Made by a program: the position numbers and the translations under genes | Part shown: positions 18,672 to 25,235 of the stretch, piece by piece | Position numbering within the stretch: position 1 is the stretch's first letter | Layout: the number at the start of each line of letters is the position of its first letter | Notes under the pieces: generated by a model | Seen by the model: the letters and a program-made list of their open reading frames with translations, nothing else | What the model was told of the DNA's origin: nothing | Database searches by the model: none | From: Spirochaetes bacterium ADurb.Bin110 | GTDB lineage: Bacteria; Spirochaetota; Spirochaetia; Treponematales; Rectinemataceae | Assembly (NCBI GenBank): GCA_002070755.1 | Contig: MWDY01000298.1 | Location: 1-51,575, forward strand | Direction of reading: 5' to 3' | Length of the DNA: 51,575 nt

Positions 18672-19166
18672 TCATATCTCCTTACAATATCTTACTTCTA
18701 CGGCATTGTATTCTTCAATATTCTGCTTTTTCCCATCTTCTTTATATCCATTCTTTTCATAGAAACTTCTTCCTATCTTATTCTTTTCCAATACCCATAC
18801 TGTATTTTCTTTATACCCCCTTTTTCGTGCTGTCTCTTCACAGTACTCTATCATTTTTTGTCCTATACCATTCCTCATCATTAATGGATCCACATATATT
18901 GCCCAAAGCTCAAATGATTCTTTTTTATCTTCATCTCTTGATTTCCCTTGTATCATCATTCCCTTTATTATTCCATTATCTTCATATACAAGCCATTCTT
19001 CATCCCCTTCCTCAAGTACATTCCTAATCATTTGGCTTTTCTTTTCTATATTGAGCTTCTTGAATAGCACTTCATCATTAATTATTCCTCTATAAGCATT
19101 TCGCCATCCGAATATTTGTATATCAGCTATTCTACTTGAATCATCTATTTCTGCCTTGCGTATCAT
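18672..19166 (-). CDS. GNAT-family N-acetyltransferase (cassette gene)
   Basis: A 164-residue cytosolic acetyltransferase transferring acetyl from acetyl-CoA to an unknown amine. The fold is complete: an N-terminal MIRKAEIDDSSRIADI strand-helix, ELWAIYVDPLMMRNGIGQKMIEY containing the R-x-x-G-x-G acetyl-CoA loop, and a C-terminal VLEKNKIGRSFYEKNGY motif. GGGAGG lies 5 nt before the ATG. It is A+T-rich compared with the core genes. It sits between attC-like sites 2 and 1, so it occupies one integron cassette. GNAT genes are common cassette cargo. Confidence 0.88.
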   Translation of the reverse strand: MIRKAEIDDSSRIADIQIFGWRNAYRGIINDEVLFKKLNIEKKSQMIRNVLEEGDEEWLVYEDNGIIKGMMIQGKSRDEDKKESFELWAIYVDPLMMRNGIGQKMIEYCEETARKRGYKENTVWVLEKNKIGRSFYEKNGYKEDGKKQNIEEYNAVEVRYCKEI

Positions 19167-19211
19167 TTTTCCTCCCTAATAATAGCCAATTCTTTCTTAA
19201 TAAAGCTTAGC

Positions 19212-19238
19212 CGCGCCGACGGCTGGAGGCCCGGCGCG
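19212..19238. repeat. GC-rich inverted repeat at the head of the GNAT cassette
   Basis: CGCGCCG (19212-19218) and CGGCGCG (19232-19238) form a perfect 7-bp stem with a 13-nt loop, in the otherwise A+T-rich leader of the GNAT cassette. It may be the relic of an older attC stem or a small terminator. No poly-T tract follows on either strand. Confidence 0.35.
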
Positions 19239-19275
19239 TTGGAAACGGTAATAAGAGATTCTGCGCGAAGCGTCA

Positions 19276-19401
19276 AGCTAACATTAGCTTAACTTGTAAA
19301 AACGGGCGCGTACTCGCGCTTGGCGCGGTTTGTGCATAGCGAATGAAATGAGCTGCACAAACCGTGACAAAGTTTTTATCAGGTTGAAGCTTTTGTTAGG
19401 T
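19276..19401 (-). other. attC-like site 2 (integron cassette recombination site)
   Basis: A 126-bp imperfect palindrome on the minus strand, with R box ACCTAAC (a perfect RYYYAAC) followed by AAAAGCTTCAAC, and at the other end GTTAAGC-TAATGTTAGCT. The central stem CGGTTTGTGCA/TGCACAAACCG carries the variable loop, and GATAAAAAC/GTTTTTAC form an intermediate stem. The stop codon of the DUF3795 gene is inside this site, which is typical of integron cassettes. It shares the GTCACGG...CCGCGCCAA frame with site 1. Confidence 0.75.
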
Positions 19402-19819
19402 TATTTCTCTTCTCTATATATAATAGATTTTGATTCCCACAAAATAGACATTTTTCTCTATGCATACATAAATACTTACCACATTTATCACAGTGCCATT
19501 TTACTTTTTCTTTCTTTATTAACTCTCTAATCCCTAATGTTTTTATATCCTCAAAGTTCTTATATATACTTACATTATATCTATTTGTATATCTTTTCTC
19601 TAAATCCTTTATCCTTCTACATGGATACTTCTTACATTTACTACATAATAGCTCTTTATTTCCATTTTTCTCTTCACAGTTCCTTATTCTACATTCAACA
19701 CAATGGTATGCCTTATGATCATCTGGTCCGTTACATCCATTACAATGATTCTTATCTCTTTGATATGCTAAACAGAGACTACAATTTATTCCACAAGGAG
19801 CAATATCTTTAGTTTTCAT
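19379..19819 (-). CDS. DUF3795-like cysteine-rich protein (cassette gene)
   Basis: A 146-residue cytosolic protein with 17 cysteines. It opens with the DUF3795 signature APCGINCSLC, followed by HCNGCNG, HCVECRIRNC and CSKCKKYPC, and ends in a zinc-ribbon-like CDKCGKYLC...CLFCGNQ. The cysteine clusters suggest metal binding; the biochemical role of the family is unknown to me. The ATG overlaps the stop of the preceding DUF2007 gene by 4 nt, so the two form one two-gene cassette. Its last codons and stop lie inside attC-like site 2. The coding sequence is very A+T-rich. Confidence 0.82.
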   Translation of the reverse strand: MKTKDIAPCGINCSLCLAYQRDKNHCNGCNGPDDHKAYHCVECRIRNCEEKNGNKELLCSKCKKYPCRRIKDLEKRYTNRYNVSIYKNFEDIKTLGIRELIKKEKVKWHCDKCGKYLCMHREKCLFCGNQNLLYIEKRNNLTKAST

Positions 19820-20013
19820 TGTTCTAATAGAAAAGATTTAGCCAGTTCATAATCTTTTTCACTGACAAGTATTGTTGCAGCTATACTATATGATGCTGGT
19901 CTTTGGCCTCCGCTATCATCTGACTGAATGATGTAGGGAATGTTTTCTTTATCCAGGATAGTAGCAAAGAATTCAGCATCAAACCTATTCTTGAATTGCT
20001 TAAGTTTGATCAT
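19816..20013 (-). CDS. DUF2007-like small protein (cassette gene)
   Basis: A 65-residue protein with the DUF2007 (putative signal-transducing) pattern: an MIKLKQFKNRFDAEFFATIL strand-helix in which FDAE aligns with the family's 'EA' helix, a NIPYII strand, a Gly/Ser loop and the final VSEKDYELAKSFL helix. The open frame extends to 20046, but only the ATG at 20013 has a ribosome-binding site (AGAGAGG, 7 nt). It is the first gene of the cassette after attC-like site 3 and is coupled to the DUF3795 gene by an ATGA overlap. Confidence 0.75.
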   Translation of the reverse strand: MIKLKQFKNRFDAEFFATILDKENIPYIIQSDDSGGQRPASYSIAATILVSEKDYELAKSFLLEQ

Positions 20014-20045
20014 GCTATAACCTCTCTTATTGGCGCGAAGCGTCA

Positions 20046-20142
20046 ATCTAACATATTTTACTTTAGAAAACTCTATAATAAAATAGCTGCAAAATTAAAT
20101 CAGAGAAGAGCAATATAAGCCTCCTAATAAGAATTGTTAGAC
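20046..20142 (-). other. attC-like site 3 (integron cassette recombination site)
   Basis: A 97-bp A+T-rich imperfect palindrome. On the minus strand it begins GTCTAAC (perfect RYYYAAC) and ends GTTAGAT (perfect GTTRRRY). Inner arms ATTCTTATTAG and CTAAAGTAAAAT pair imperfectly. It lacks the GC-rich central stem of sites 1 and 2. The sequence after the right-hand box, TTGACGCTTCGCGC, is shared with the other two sites. It marks the upstream end of the array. Confidence 0.6.
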
Positions 20143-20370
20143 AGGTTTGAAGAGCGAATAATTTTCCTTGCGCGATATTTGATATCAGCAGAATAAGTAC
20201 CAATTAAGCAGATCTTCTTTATCATGCAAGAATATCAAGAGTATTCTTATGTTTATCTTTTCCCAATTATTACTAGAATAGATATAATCTTGGTATCTAG
20301 AAAGGATTGAAGCTGCAATGGCGGTCATTTCGCCATTCACAAAGCATTGATTTCTTTTTTACTAGCTGTT
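20143..20370. other. non-coding gap between cassette array and prophage remnant
   Basis: About 230 bp of A+T-rich sequence. No ORF with a ribosome-binding site, no RNA gene and no clear repeat is visible on either strand. By cassette logic attC-like site 3 would belong to a gene located here, so this may be a decayed cassette or the scar of an insertion. Confidence 0.4.
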
Positions 20371-20604
20371 CTATCTTCCCGCTATCCCTACTACCACTCC
20401 AATCATCATTCCCGCTCCAAGCCCAATAATTATTCCTTTTATCTTTTCTTTAATGATTCTCGCTTCCAGCTCTTCTCTGCAGCTCTTCCAAGATGCCTCT
20501 GAGATCCTCAATGCATCCGATAGCTCTATCCTGAGTCTCTCCGATTCTTCCCATTTTATCCCTAAGTTCTCGAGCCGTGACTTCAAGCTCTCTATATCTT
20601 TCAA
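20371..20604 (-). CDS. small coiled-coil protein with C-terminal membrane helix (prophage)
   Basis: A 77-residue protein with a strongly charged coiled coil over residues 1-52 and a glycine-rich transmembrane helix IIIGLGAGMMIGVVVGIAG at the C-terminus. The start is TTG, overlapping by 4 nt the stop of the 80-residue frame before it, with GAGAG 6 nt upstream. It also overlaps the 3' third of the 131-residue frame out of phase. It could be a spanin-like or tail-anchored lysis protein, or the displaced 3' half of the 131-residue gene after a frameshift. Family unknown. Confidence 0.5.
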   Translation of the reverse strand: MKDIESLKSRLENLGIKWEESERLRIELSDALRISEASWKSCREELEARIIKEKIKGIIIGLGAGMMIGVVVGIAGR

Positions 20605-20845
20605 TAGAGTCTCTCTCGCTGTTCAATATTTCCAGCTGCGTTTCCAGATTCTTCGATACCTCCACCGACTGCTTTGTTTCCTCTTTCAATTTCTCGTTCA
20701 ATATCATCAATTCTTGTATCTTCGATGCCGCTTCCTTTAAGAGGGTAGGGCTGTCCAGGTCCTGAAATTGCAAGGGCTGCGCCGATAACCATCGCAAGGA
20801 TAATAGCAAGAGCAAATATCCAAAGGCTATTCTTCTTTTCCACAT
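20450..20845 (-). CDS. signal-peptide coiled-coil protein, spanin-like (prophage)
   Basis: A 131-residue frame. An N-terminal signal sequence (KRR, then a Leu-rich core, then SAQ) is followed by an almost continuous coiled coil over about residues 25-125. This is the layout of phage Rz-type spanins, although no lipobox or sequence match is evident. The ATG at 20845 has AAGGA 6 nt upstream and overlaps the end of the holin-like gene by 19 nt. Two further open frames (20601-20843 and 20371-20604) overlap it out of phase, and it is unclear which are expressed. Confidence 0.5.
   Translation of the reverse strand: MWKRRIAFGYLLLLLSLRWLSAQPLQFQDLDSPTLLKEAASKIQELMILNEKLKEETKQSVEVSKNLETQLEILNSERDSIERYRELEVTARELRDKMGRIGETQDRAIGCIEDLRGILEELQRRAGSENH
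20601..20843 (-). CDS. alternative overlapping frame, small membrane protein (prophage)
   Basis: An 80-residue frame starting at GTG (20843), 2 nt inside the start of the 131-residue gene. It has a convincing N-terminal transmembrane helix (about residues 7-27: IFALAIILAMVIGAALAI) followed by a short amphipathic segment rich in Glu, Arg and Gly. Its stop overlaps the TTG start of the next gene by 4 nt, the same coupling used through the rest of this cluster, which argues for expression. Nested lysis genes such as Rz/Rz1 are a known precedent. Function unknown. Confidence 0.4.
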   Translation of the reverse strand: MEKKNSLWIFALAIILAMVIGAALAISGPGQPYPLKGSGIEDTRIDDIEREIERGNKAVGGGIEESGNAAGNIEQRERLY

Positions 20846-21075
20846 CCTTTTTCCTTAATCGACATCGCTATGCTCTTAAGGCTTTCTATGGTTGTGTATC
20901 CTAGTAGAACAAGCACGGCCAATATTGCTGCTATTCCAGCCCAGACTCCTGCCATCATGCCATTCATGGCGGATAGCCAAAGGCAGCTCACAGAGCAGAT
21001 GCTATATAGGAGCGCGAGAGTCCTTCTCATAGACCAGGAGCCGTCTTCTTCGTTTAGAATTCCGGGTTTTTTCAT
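20827..21075 (-). CDS. holin-like two-helix membrane protein (prophage)
   Basis: An 82-residue protein with two hydrophobic segments (about residues 19-37 and 42-60) and a charged Lys/Glu C-terminus, the size and topology of a class II holin. The ATG overlaps the stop of the peptidase gene by 4 nt. Position directly after a putative endolysin supports a lysis role. I do not recognise a specific holin family, so the call rests on topology and neighbours. Confidence 0.55.
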   Translation of the reverse strand: MKKPGILNEEDGSWSMRRTLALLYSICSVSCLWLSAMNGMMAGVWAGIAAILAVLVLLGYTTIESLKSIAMSIKEKGCGKEE

Positions 21076-21512
21076 GAGGCTTTTCTTCTAAATACTCTTA
21101 AGCTCTCTAAGTAGCCATATTTTAAGGTATTTGAATTCTTGTAAGGGTCCCAGTTTGAAAGTTTGAAATGTGTATGATTGATTACTTTTGCGTTTATTTT
21201 TTCATTCCATCTCCAGCATTCTATTATCCTTTCATCTTTTCTTGGTCTATAGTCAGGTTTTTCTGTCGTACTCTTCCATCCTTTTTGTCCAGTTACTATA
21301 TCCATGAATCCATCGCGGTTCTCTACAAAGCAGTTCTTTGGGTTGTTTCTGTTGTTTTCATCGTAGTATATGTAGCCTTTTTTGATTCCTTTGATTATAA
21401 ATCCTAATGCTTCTTCTTCCGAAAGTCCTGGTTTACCTATCTCACATATTGAGAGTGCAAGGCAGGATCCTTCTCCAAGCTCTGCTAATAAGCTCTGTAT
21501 GCCTTCTCTCAC
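21072..21512 (-). CDS. DUF261-like cysteine peptidase/amidase, putative phage lysin
   Basis: A 146-residue protein resembling DUF261/C39-like phage proteins of Borrelia and Treponema. The likely catalytic Cys is in GEGSCLALSI (Cys18), the His in NHTHFKL and the Asp/Asn in SNWDPY; CFVENRDGFMDIVTG is also typical of the family as I remember it. It probably cuts cell-wall peptide cross-links during phage lysis. The start is GTG at 21512, coupled by a GTGA overlap to the 30-codon gene before it. It is followed by the holin-like gene through an ATGA overlap. Confidence 0.65.
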   Translation of the reverse strand: MREGIQSLLAELGEGSCLALSICEIGKPGLSEEEALGFIIKGIKKGYIYYDENNRNNPKNCFVENRDGFMDIVTGQKGWKSTTEKPDYRPRKDERIIECWRWNEKINAKVINHTHFKLSNWDPYKNSNTLKYGYLESLRVFRRKAS

Positions 21513-21601
21513 TTCTTTTTCTCTCCGCTCTCGCTGCCTGCAATAGCGGCTGCTGCTATCCCTGCCAAAGCATTCACTATCGAATTAACTATCTCTCTCA
21601 T
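21509..21601 (-). CDS. 30-residue membrane miniprotein (prophage)
   Basis: A 30-codon ORF, ATG at 21601 with GAAGGAG about 12 nt upstream. A single Ala-rich hydrophobic helix (about residues 4-22, IVNSIVNALAGIAAAAIAG) is followed by a charged tail ending in three lysines. It overlaps the GTG of the peptidase gene by 4 nt, so translation of the lysin probably depends on it. It is a candidate holin, pinholin or antiholin by size and position only. Confidence 0.5.
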   Translation of the reverse strand: MREIVNSIVNALAGIAAAAIAGSESGEKKK

Positions 21602-21620
21602 ATATAGTTTTGGCTCCTTC

Positions 21621-22200
21621 TTATCCTGCCCGCAGCGCTTCCATCAGTTCATTCGCTGCTCCCTTAGTCATGCTGAATGCTCCTTGAGCCGGTCTTCCAA
21701 AACCAAGTCTTATCCCAGGCTTATCCCTTGTCCATTTTTCCTCTATTGAATAGATAGGTATGCTATACCACTCTCCATAGGCTTTTACACTGCAGAGGTC
21801 TCCTAGTGCATAATCTCTTTGTAGCTCAATTGGAGCATTGAATGGTATTTCCGCTTCAAGAAAGAAGGTCTTAGGAAAAGCTCCAAGTTTTCTTATTCCA
21901 TAGTTTCTTAGAGCCTCAATCTCAGTTAGATTTGGCGCATCTATTGCATTCTCTATCCTTGCATATCCCTTTGGTTCTTCGCCATTCCAGGCAACAGCTA
22001 TCGGTCTTTCTTCTTGCGATTTTGCTCCCAGCACATATAGGGCCGATGAATAACCTAAAACACCTTGCGATATATTCGCAAATCCCAGGGTATCGTACTC
22101 ATCTGCAAAAAGAGCCCGGCTATTTTTATTCTGCCTTGCACTCCTATCAATTCCTTCTATGATATCAAATACAAGCTCTCTTTCTTGTGGATTGAGTGCT
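21621..22200 (-). pseudogene. 5'-truncated phage tail protein (Gp37-like)
   Basis: The frame is open from the icd stop codon to 21621. About 190 residues resemble the C-terminal half of siphovirus Gp37-like tail proteins: SRALFADEYDTLGFANIS, SSALYVLGAKS, LEAEIPFNAPIELQRDYALG, and a final GIRLGFGRP. The first in-frame candidate start is a GTG at 22034, well inside the domain, and the N-terminal half is absent, replaced by icd. It is therefore a fragment left by deletion or integration. It is transcribed in the same direction as icd and could be read through from it. Confidence 0.65.
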
Positions 22201-23433
22201 TTAGTTCCTCCATTGAGTTTGCAGTGTGGTCCATTTCTTGGCGAGGCTTGCGTCGATTTTATCTAAGAAGGATTCAGTTGTTTCGAAGCTCTTTGCCGGC
22301 GGGCTTATAAGGTTCATGAGGTCCTTTGTGACCACACCCGATTCTATGAGTTCAATCGCTGCTTCTTCGAGTTGTTGCGCAAAGATGCTTATCTCGGGTG
22401 TTTTATCGAGCTCACTACGTTTTCTAAGCGCACCTGTCCACGCAAATATAGACGCAACAGAATTGGTACTCGTAGGGTTGCCCTTGAGGTATTCGTAATA
22501 GTGCCTACGAACTGTGCCATGCGCCGCCTCATATTCGAAAGCTCCTGAGGGCGATACAAGGACTGAGCTCATCATGCCAAGGCTGCCAAATCCTGAGGCT
22601 ACCATATCAGAAAAGACATCGCCATCGTAGTTCATACAGGCCCAGAGGATTCCTCCTTCGCTCTTCATGAGCTGAGCGACTGCATCATCAATGAGCATAT
22701 AGCGATAGTGAATTCCAGCGGCTTCCAGGTCAGCAGTACGGGCCAATATCTCCTCAGCAAAGAGTTCCTTAAAGTGTCCATGGTAATTCTTGCTAATGGT
22801 ATCTTTGGCTCCAAACCAGATATCTGTTTTTTCCGAAAGAGCATATTCTATACATGCACGTGCAAAAGAACGGATCGATGTGTCGTTATTATGCATGCCC
22901 ATAGCTACCCCAGGGCCTTCGAATTCGTGGACCTTGAAAGTAAGGGGTATTCCAGCTTGTGCTGGCTGGTATACAAGGCTTACGGTGCCTGGGCCTGGTA
23001 CTACAAAATCTACTGCTTTATAGATATCGCCATACGCATGCCTTCCAATGATGATAGGCTTCTGCCAGCTGCGGACAGCGGGAGCAATATTCTTTGCAAT
23101 GATGGGTTTGCGGAAAACCGTACCATCGAGGTATGCTCGAATAGTCGCATTAGGTGAAGGCCATGCTTTCTTAAGGTGATATTCCTTGACTCTTTCAGAA
23201 TCAGGCGTGATGGTTGCGCATTTGACTCCTACCCCATACTGAGCAATGGCCCGAGCTGCATCAATCGTAACTTGATCATTTGTCTTATCTCGGTTCGCAA
23301 TACCGAGGTCGTAGTATTCAAGATCGACATCAATATAGGGGAAAATGAGCTTTTCTTTGATCATCGACCATATAACCCTTGTCATCTCATCGCCATCGAG
23401 CTCCACAATAGGCGTCTTTACTCGCGGTTTCAT
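22201..23433 (-). CDS. icd: NADP-dependent isocitrate dehydrogenase, eukaryote-like type II
   Basis: A 410-residue homodimeric cytosolic enzyme that oxidatively decarboxylates isocitrate to 2-oxoglutarate. The start, [12 protein letters not shown], the substrate loop [31 protein letters not shown] and the coenzyme-site [14 protein letters not shown] are characteristic of type II IDHs (like eukaryotic IDH1) rather than E. coli Icd. The frame opens at 23454, but that ATG overlaps the -10 box, whereas the ATG at 23433 has GGGAG 7 nt upstream. A prophage fragment begins at its stop codon. Confidence 0.95.
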   Translation of the reverse strand: MKPRVKTPIVELDGDEMTRVIWSMIKEKLIFPYIDVDLEYYDLGIANRDKTNDQVTIDAARAIAQYGVGVKCATITPDSERVKEYHLKKAWPSPNATIRAYLDGTVFRKPIIAKNIAPAVRSWQKPIIIGRHAYGDIYKAVDFVVPGPGTVSLVYQPAQAGIPLTFKVHEFEGPGVAMGMHNNDTSIRSFARACIEYALSEKTDIWFGAKDTISKNYHGHFKELFAEEILARTADLEAAGIHYRYMLIDDAVAQLMKSEGGILWACMNYDGDVFSDMVASGFGSLGMMSSVLVSPSGAFEYEAAHGTVRRHYYEYLKGNPTSTNSVASIFAWTGALRKRSELDKTPEISIFAQQLEEAAIELIESGVVTKDLMNLISPPAKSFETTESFLDKIDASLAKKWTTLQTQWRN

Positions 23434-23452
23434 GATCTTTCTCCCTGGATTC

Positions 23453-23482
23453 ATTATACTCGAAGAGGAAACTATACTGTAA
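23453..23482 (-). promoter_or_regulatory. candidate icd promoter
   Basis: On the minus strand TTACAG (23482-23477), an 18-bp spacer and a perfect TATAAT (23458-23453). Predicted initiation near 23446 gives a short leader that includes the GGGAG ribosome-binding site of the ATG at 23433. Confidence 0.5.
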
Positions 23483-23566
23483 CATCCTGCACGATGAAGT
23501 TTTTGTATTGTATTTATTATTCTCTTTGAGTATTAAAATATAGGAGTGTTCATTGTTAATTAGATA

Positions 23567-23638
23567 AGCGACCGATGGGAGTCGAACCCACGTCTCCAGC
23601 TTGGAAGGCTGGGGTAATAGCCGTTATACGACGGTCGC
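23567..23638 (-). tRNA. tRNA-Gly (anticodon TCC)
   Basis: Minus-strand cloverleaf with acceptor GCGACCG/CGGTCGC, anticodon stem-loop CCAGC-CTTCCAA-GCTGG (anticodon TCC), and T stem-loop GTGGG-TTCGACT-CCCAT. The discriminator is T at 23567. CCA is not encoded. It lies between icd and the V-ATPase operon. Confidence 0.95.
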
Positions 23639-23828
23639 AATCAATTTGCGTCTCTTTTCACGAGTAAAGGCAAAGCTTCCTTAGTGCTCTATGGTTCTGC
23701 CTGCTCGTGGCTTCTCGACTTGGGCGATTTAAGCGCACGATGCCTTGCTTGTCAAGTAGGCTTGAGGAGCCCATTCACTAGCGTGCCTTAGAAGAGTCCT
23801 TGAAAATTGATCATACCTAAATTGACTC

Positions 23829-23857
23829 TTGCCCCAATCTGTCTTTCAGTATAAAAT
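23829..23857 (+). promoter_or_regulatory. candidate promoter of the V-ATPase operon
   Basis: TTGCCC (23829-23834), a 17-bp spacer and TAAAAT (23852-23857), which would give a leader of about 165 nt before the subunit E gene. The rest of the 390-bp gap (23639-24031) is A+T-rich and shows no ORF or RNA structure that I can support. Confidence 0.35.
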
Positions 23858-24031
23858 TATGTCTAATTTGTAAGCATATTGCCATTATATTTTATATTTT
23901 TTCGATATTGGAAAGAGGATGACTTGTTTTTGCTGTTTTCCTTAGTTTATTTTATTAGATATTAGATAGCCATGCATTAATGAAAAGCGATCCTGTTTTC
24001 CAAGCGTCGATTCTATGCAGAGGGAATTAAG

Positions 24032-24649
24032 ATGGAGATCCAATTACAAGAGCTTCTTGAGAGAATTCAAAGCGAAGGTATCGAAAATGCTAAGCAGCAG
24101 GCGGAACAGATTATCCAAAAAGCTCATTTGGAAGCGGAAGAAATTGTAGCGCGTGCCAAAAGAGATGCAGAGGAGATGCAGTCTGAGGCCTTGAGGCGCA
24201 TAGATGCAATGGAAGCGGCTTCGCGCGAAAGCCTTCTCCAGGCTTCTAGGGATACAATGATTGCCTTGCGTCAAAGTGTTCAACGCTTTCTCGAATCAGC
24301 CATCAGGGCTGATGTCAAGAAAGCTTTCGATGAGGAAATGGCCGCAAAGGTAATCCCTGAAGTTCTAAAGATTCTCTCGTCTGGTCAGTCGGGCGACTTC
24401 GAAGTGCTTCTCCCTCCAGATCAACTCGAAAAAATAGACAGTTCTCTTTCTGCAAGGCTTGCCAAAGAACTCTCAAGAGGTGTCACATTTAAGCCTTACG
24501 ATGCTATCGATGCGGGATTCCGAGTAGCTCTGTCTGGTTCCTCGGTTCAATATGACTTTTCTGCAGAGAGCATTGCACAGATGCTCTCGGTTCGTGTAAA
24601 TAAGCTCCTCTCCCAATATCTAAAAGAATCTGCGGGGAGCCTCGATTGA
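24032..24649 (+). CDS. atpE: V-type ATP synthase subunit E
   Basis: A 205-residue peripheral-stalk subunit linking the catalytic head to the membrane motor. The N-terminal half is a long Glu/Lys/Ala-rich helix (about residues 1-90, ENAKQQAEQIIQKAHLEAEEI), followed by the compact C-terminal alpha/beta domain that contacts the A/B hexamer. AGAGGGA lies about 8 nt before the ATG. It is the first gene of a seven-gene operon in the order E, DUF2764, A, B, D, I, K, the arrangement of spirochaetes and chlamydiae. Confidence 0.93.
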   Translation: MEIQLQELLERIQSEGIENAKQQAEQIIQKAHLEAEEIVARAKRDAEEMQSEALRRIDAMEAASRESLLQASRDTMIALRQSVQRFLESAIRADVKKAFDEEMAAKVIPEVLKILSSGQSGDFEVLLPPDQLEKIDSSLSARLAKELSRGVTFKPYDAIDAGFRVALSGSSVQYDFSAESIAQMLSVRVNKLLSQYLKESAGSLD

Positions 24650-24650
24650 A

Positions 24651-25235
24651 ATGAAGCATTATTGGTACTTTGCTTCAACACTTACATCTTTTCCATTCGG
24701 CTCACCCCCTCCCATTTCTATGCAGGCTTTTGACGAACTCTGTTCTAGGATGATGGATAAGAGCGATTTGGAAATTCTTCCCTGCGTAGAAGAAGCAAGA
24801 AATGGCAGATTTTCAGCATTCATGGAGAAATCTGCATTCTTGATGTCATATTTTGAATTTGAAAGAGGGCTTCGCAATGCGCTTGTAGTATTTCGGACAA
24901 GAGCTTCGAAGCAAGATGCTAGCCAATGGACGAGGCCTGGCGATATAAACCCAGATTCGCTAAAAGCAGCGCAGGCAGCACAGGCTGCTTCGGACCCTCT
25001 CCAAGCTGAGCTTGCAATAGAGCGCGAAAGGTGGAATGCAACAGAGAGGCTATCCGCACTTTCTGCATTTGAGCTTGACTCTATTCTTGCATATAAAATG
25101 AAATTGCTTATTGCATCTCGATATGCCTCCTTTGATAGAAATCGCGGGATTCAAGGATTCAATATCCTATACCAAGATATCATAAATGCTGCAGTAGGAG
25201 CAGCGAGTGCTTTTGATACCGGAGTAGCAACATGA
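24651..25235 (+). CDS. DUF2764 family V-ATPase operon protein
   Basis: A 194-residue cytosolic protein beginning MKHYWYFASTLTSFPFGSPPP, characteristic of DUF2764 proteins, which occur only in the V-ATPase operons of spirochaetes, chlamydiae and some relatives, in the place where subunit C would be. No annotated subunit C, F or G gene is present, so it may stand in for the central-stalk connector; that is inference. It begins 1 nt after subunit E and overlaps the subunit A start by 4 nt. Confidence 0.88.
   Translation: MKHYWYFASTLTSFPFGSPPPISMQAFDELCSRMMDKSDLEILPCVEEARNGRFSAFMEKSAFLMSYFEFERGLRNALVVFRTRASKQDASQWTRPGDINPDSLKAAQAAQAASDPLQAELAIERERWNATERLSALSAFELDSILAYKMKLLIASRYASFDRNRGIQGFNILYQDIINAAVGAASAFDTGVAT

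Larger units (their letters stand above)
18207..20142 (-). mobile_element. integron-type gene-cassette array without integrase (CALIN)
   Basis: Three attC-like sites (18499-18613, 19276-19401, 20046-20142) alternate with minus-strand genes in the order expected for cassettes: site 3, DUF2007-DUF3795, site 2, GNAT, site 1, small unknown gene. The genes are A+T-rich, promoterless and functionally unrelated. No tyrosine-recombinase integrase (intI) gene is in the window. Chromosomal integrons are known in Treponema denticola, which makes this plausible for a spirochaete. Confidence 0.7.
20371..22200 (-). mobile_element. prophage remnant (tail fragment plus lysis-like module)
   Basis: Minus-strand genes in the order tail Gp37-like fragment, 30-residue membrane protein, DUF261-like lysin, holin-like protein and spanin-like coiled-coil frames, most linked by 4-nt overlaps. 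There is no capsid, terminase, portal, integrase or repressor gene. One edge is the icd stop codon. No duplicated copy of the icd 3' end was found at the other edge. Confidence 0.65.

Noticed and set aside
17990..22200. Integron integrase or phage integrase gene
   Set aside because: No frame on either strand shows tyrosine- or serine-recombinase features; the longest plus-strand frames are shadows of minus-strand genes.
22190..22240. Prophage attachment-site duplication of the icd 3' end
   Set aside because: I looked for a second copy of the last icd bases near the other edges (18.0, 20.1 and 20.3 kb) and found none.
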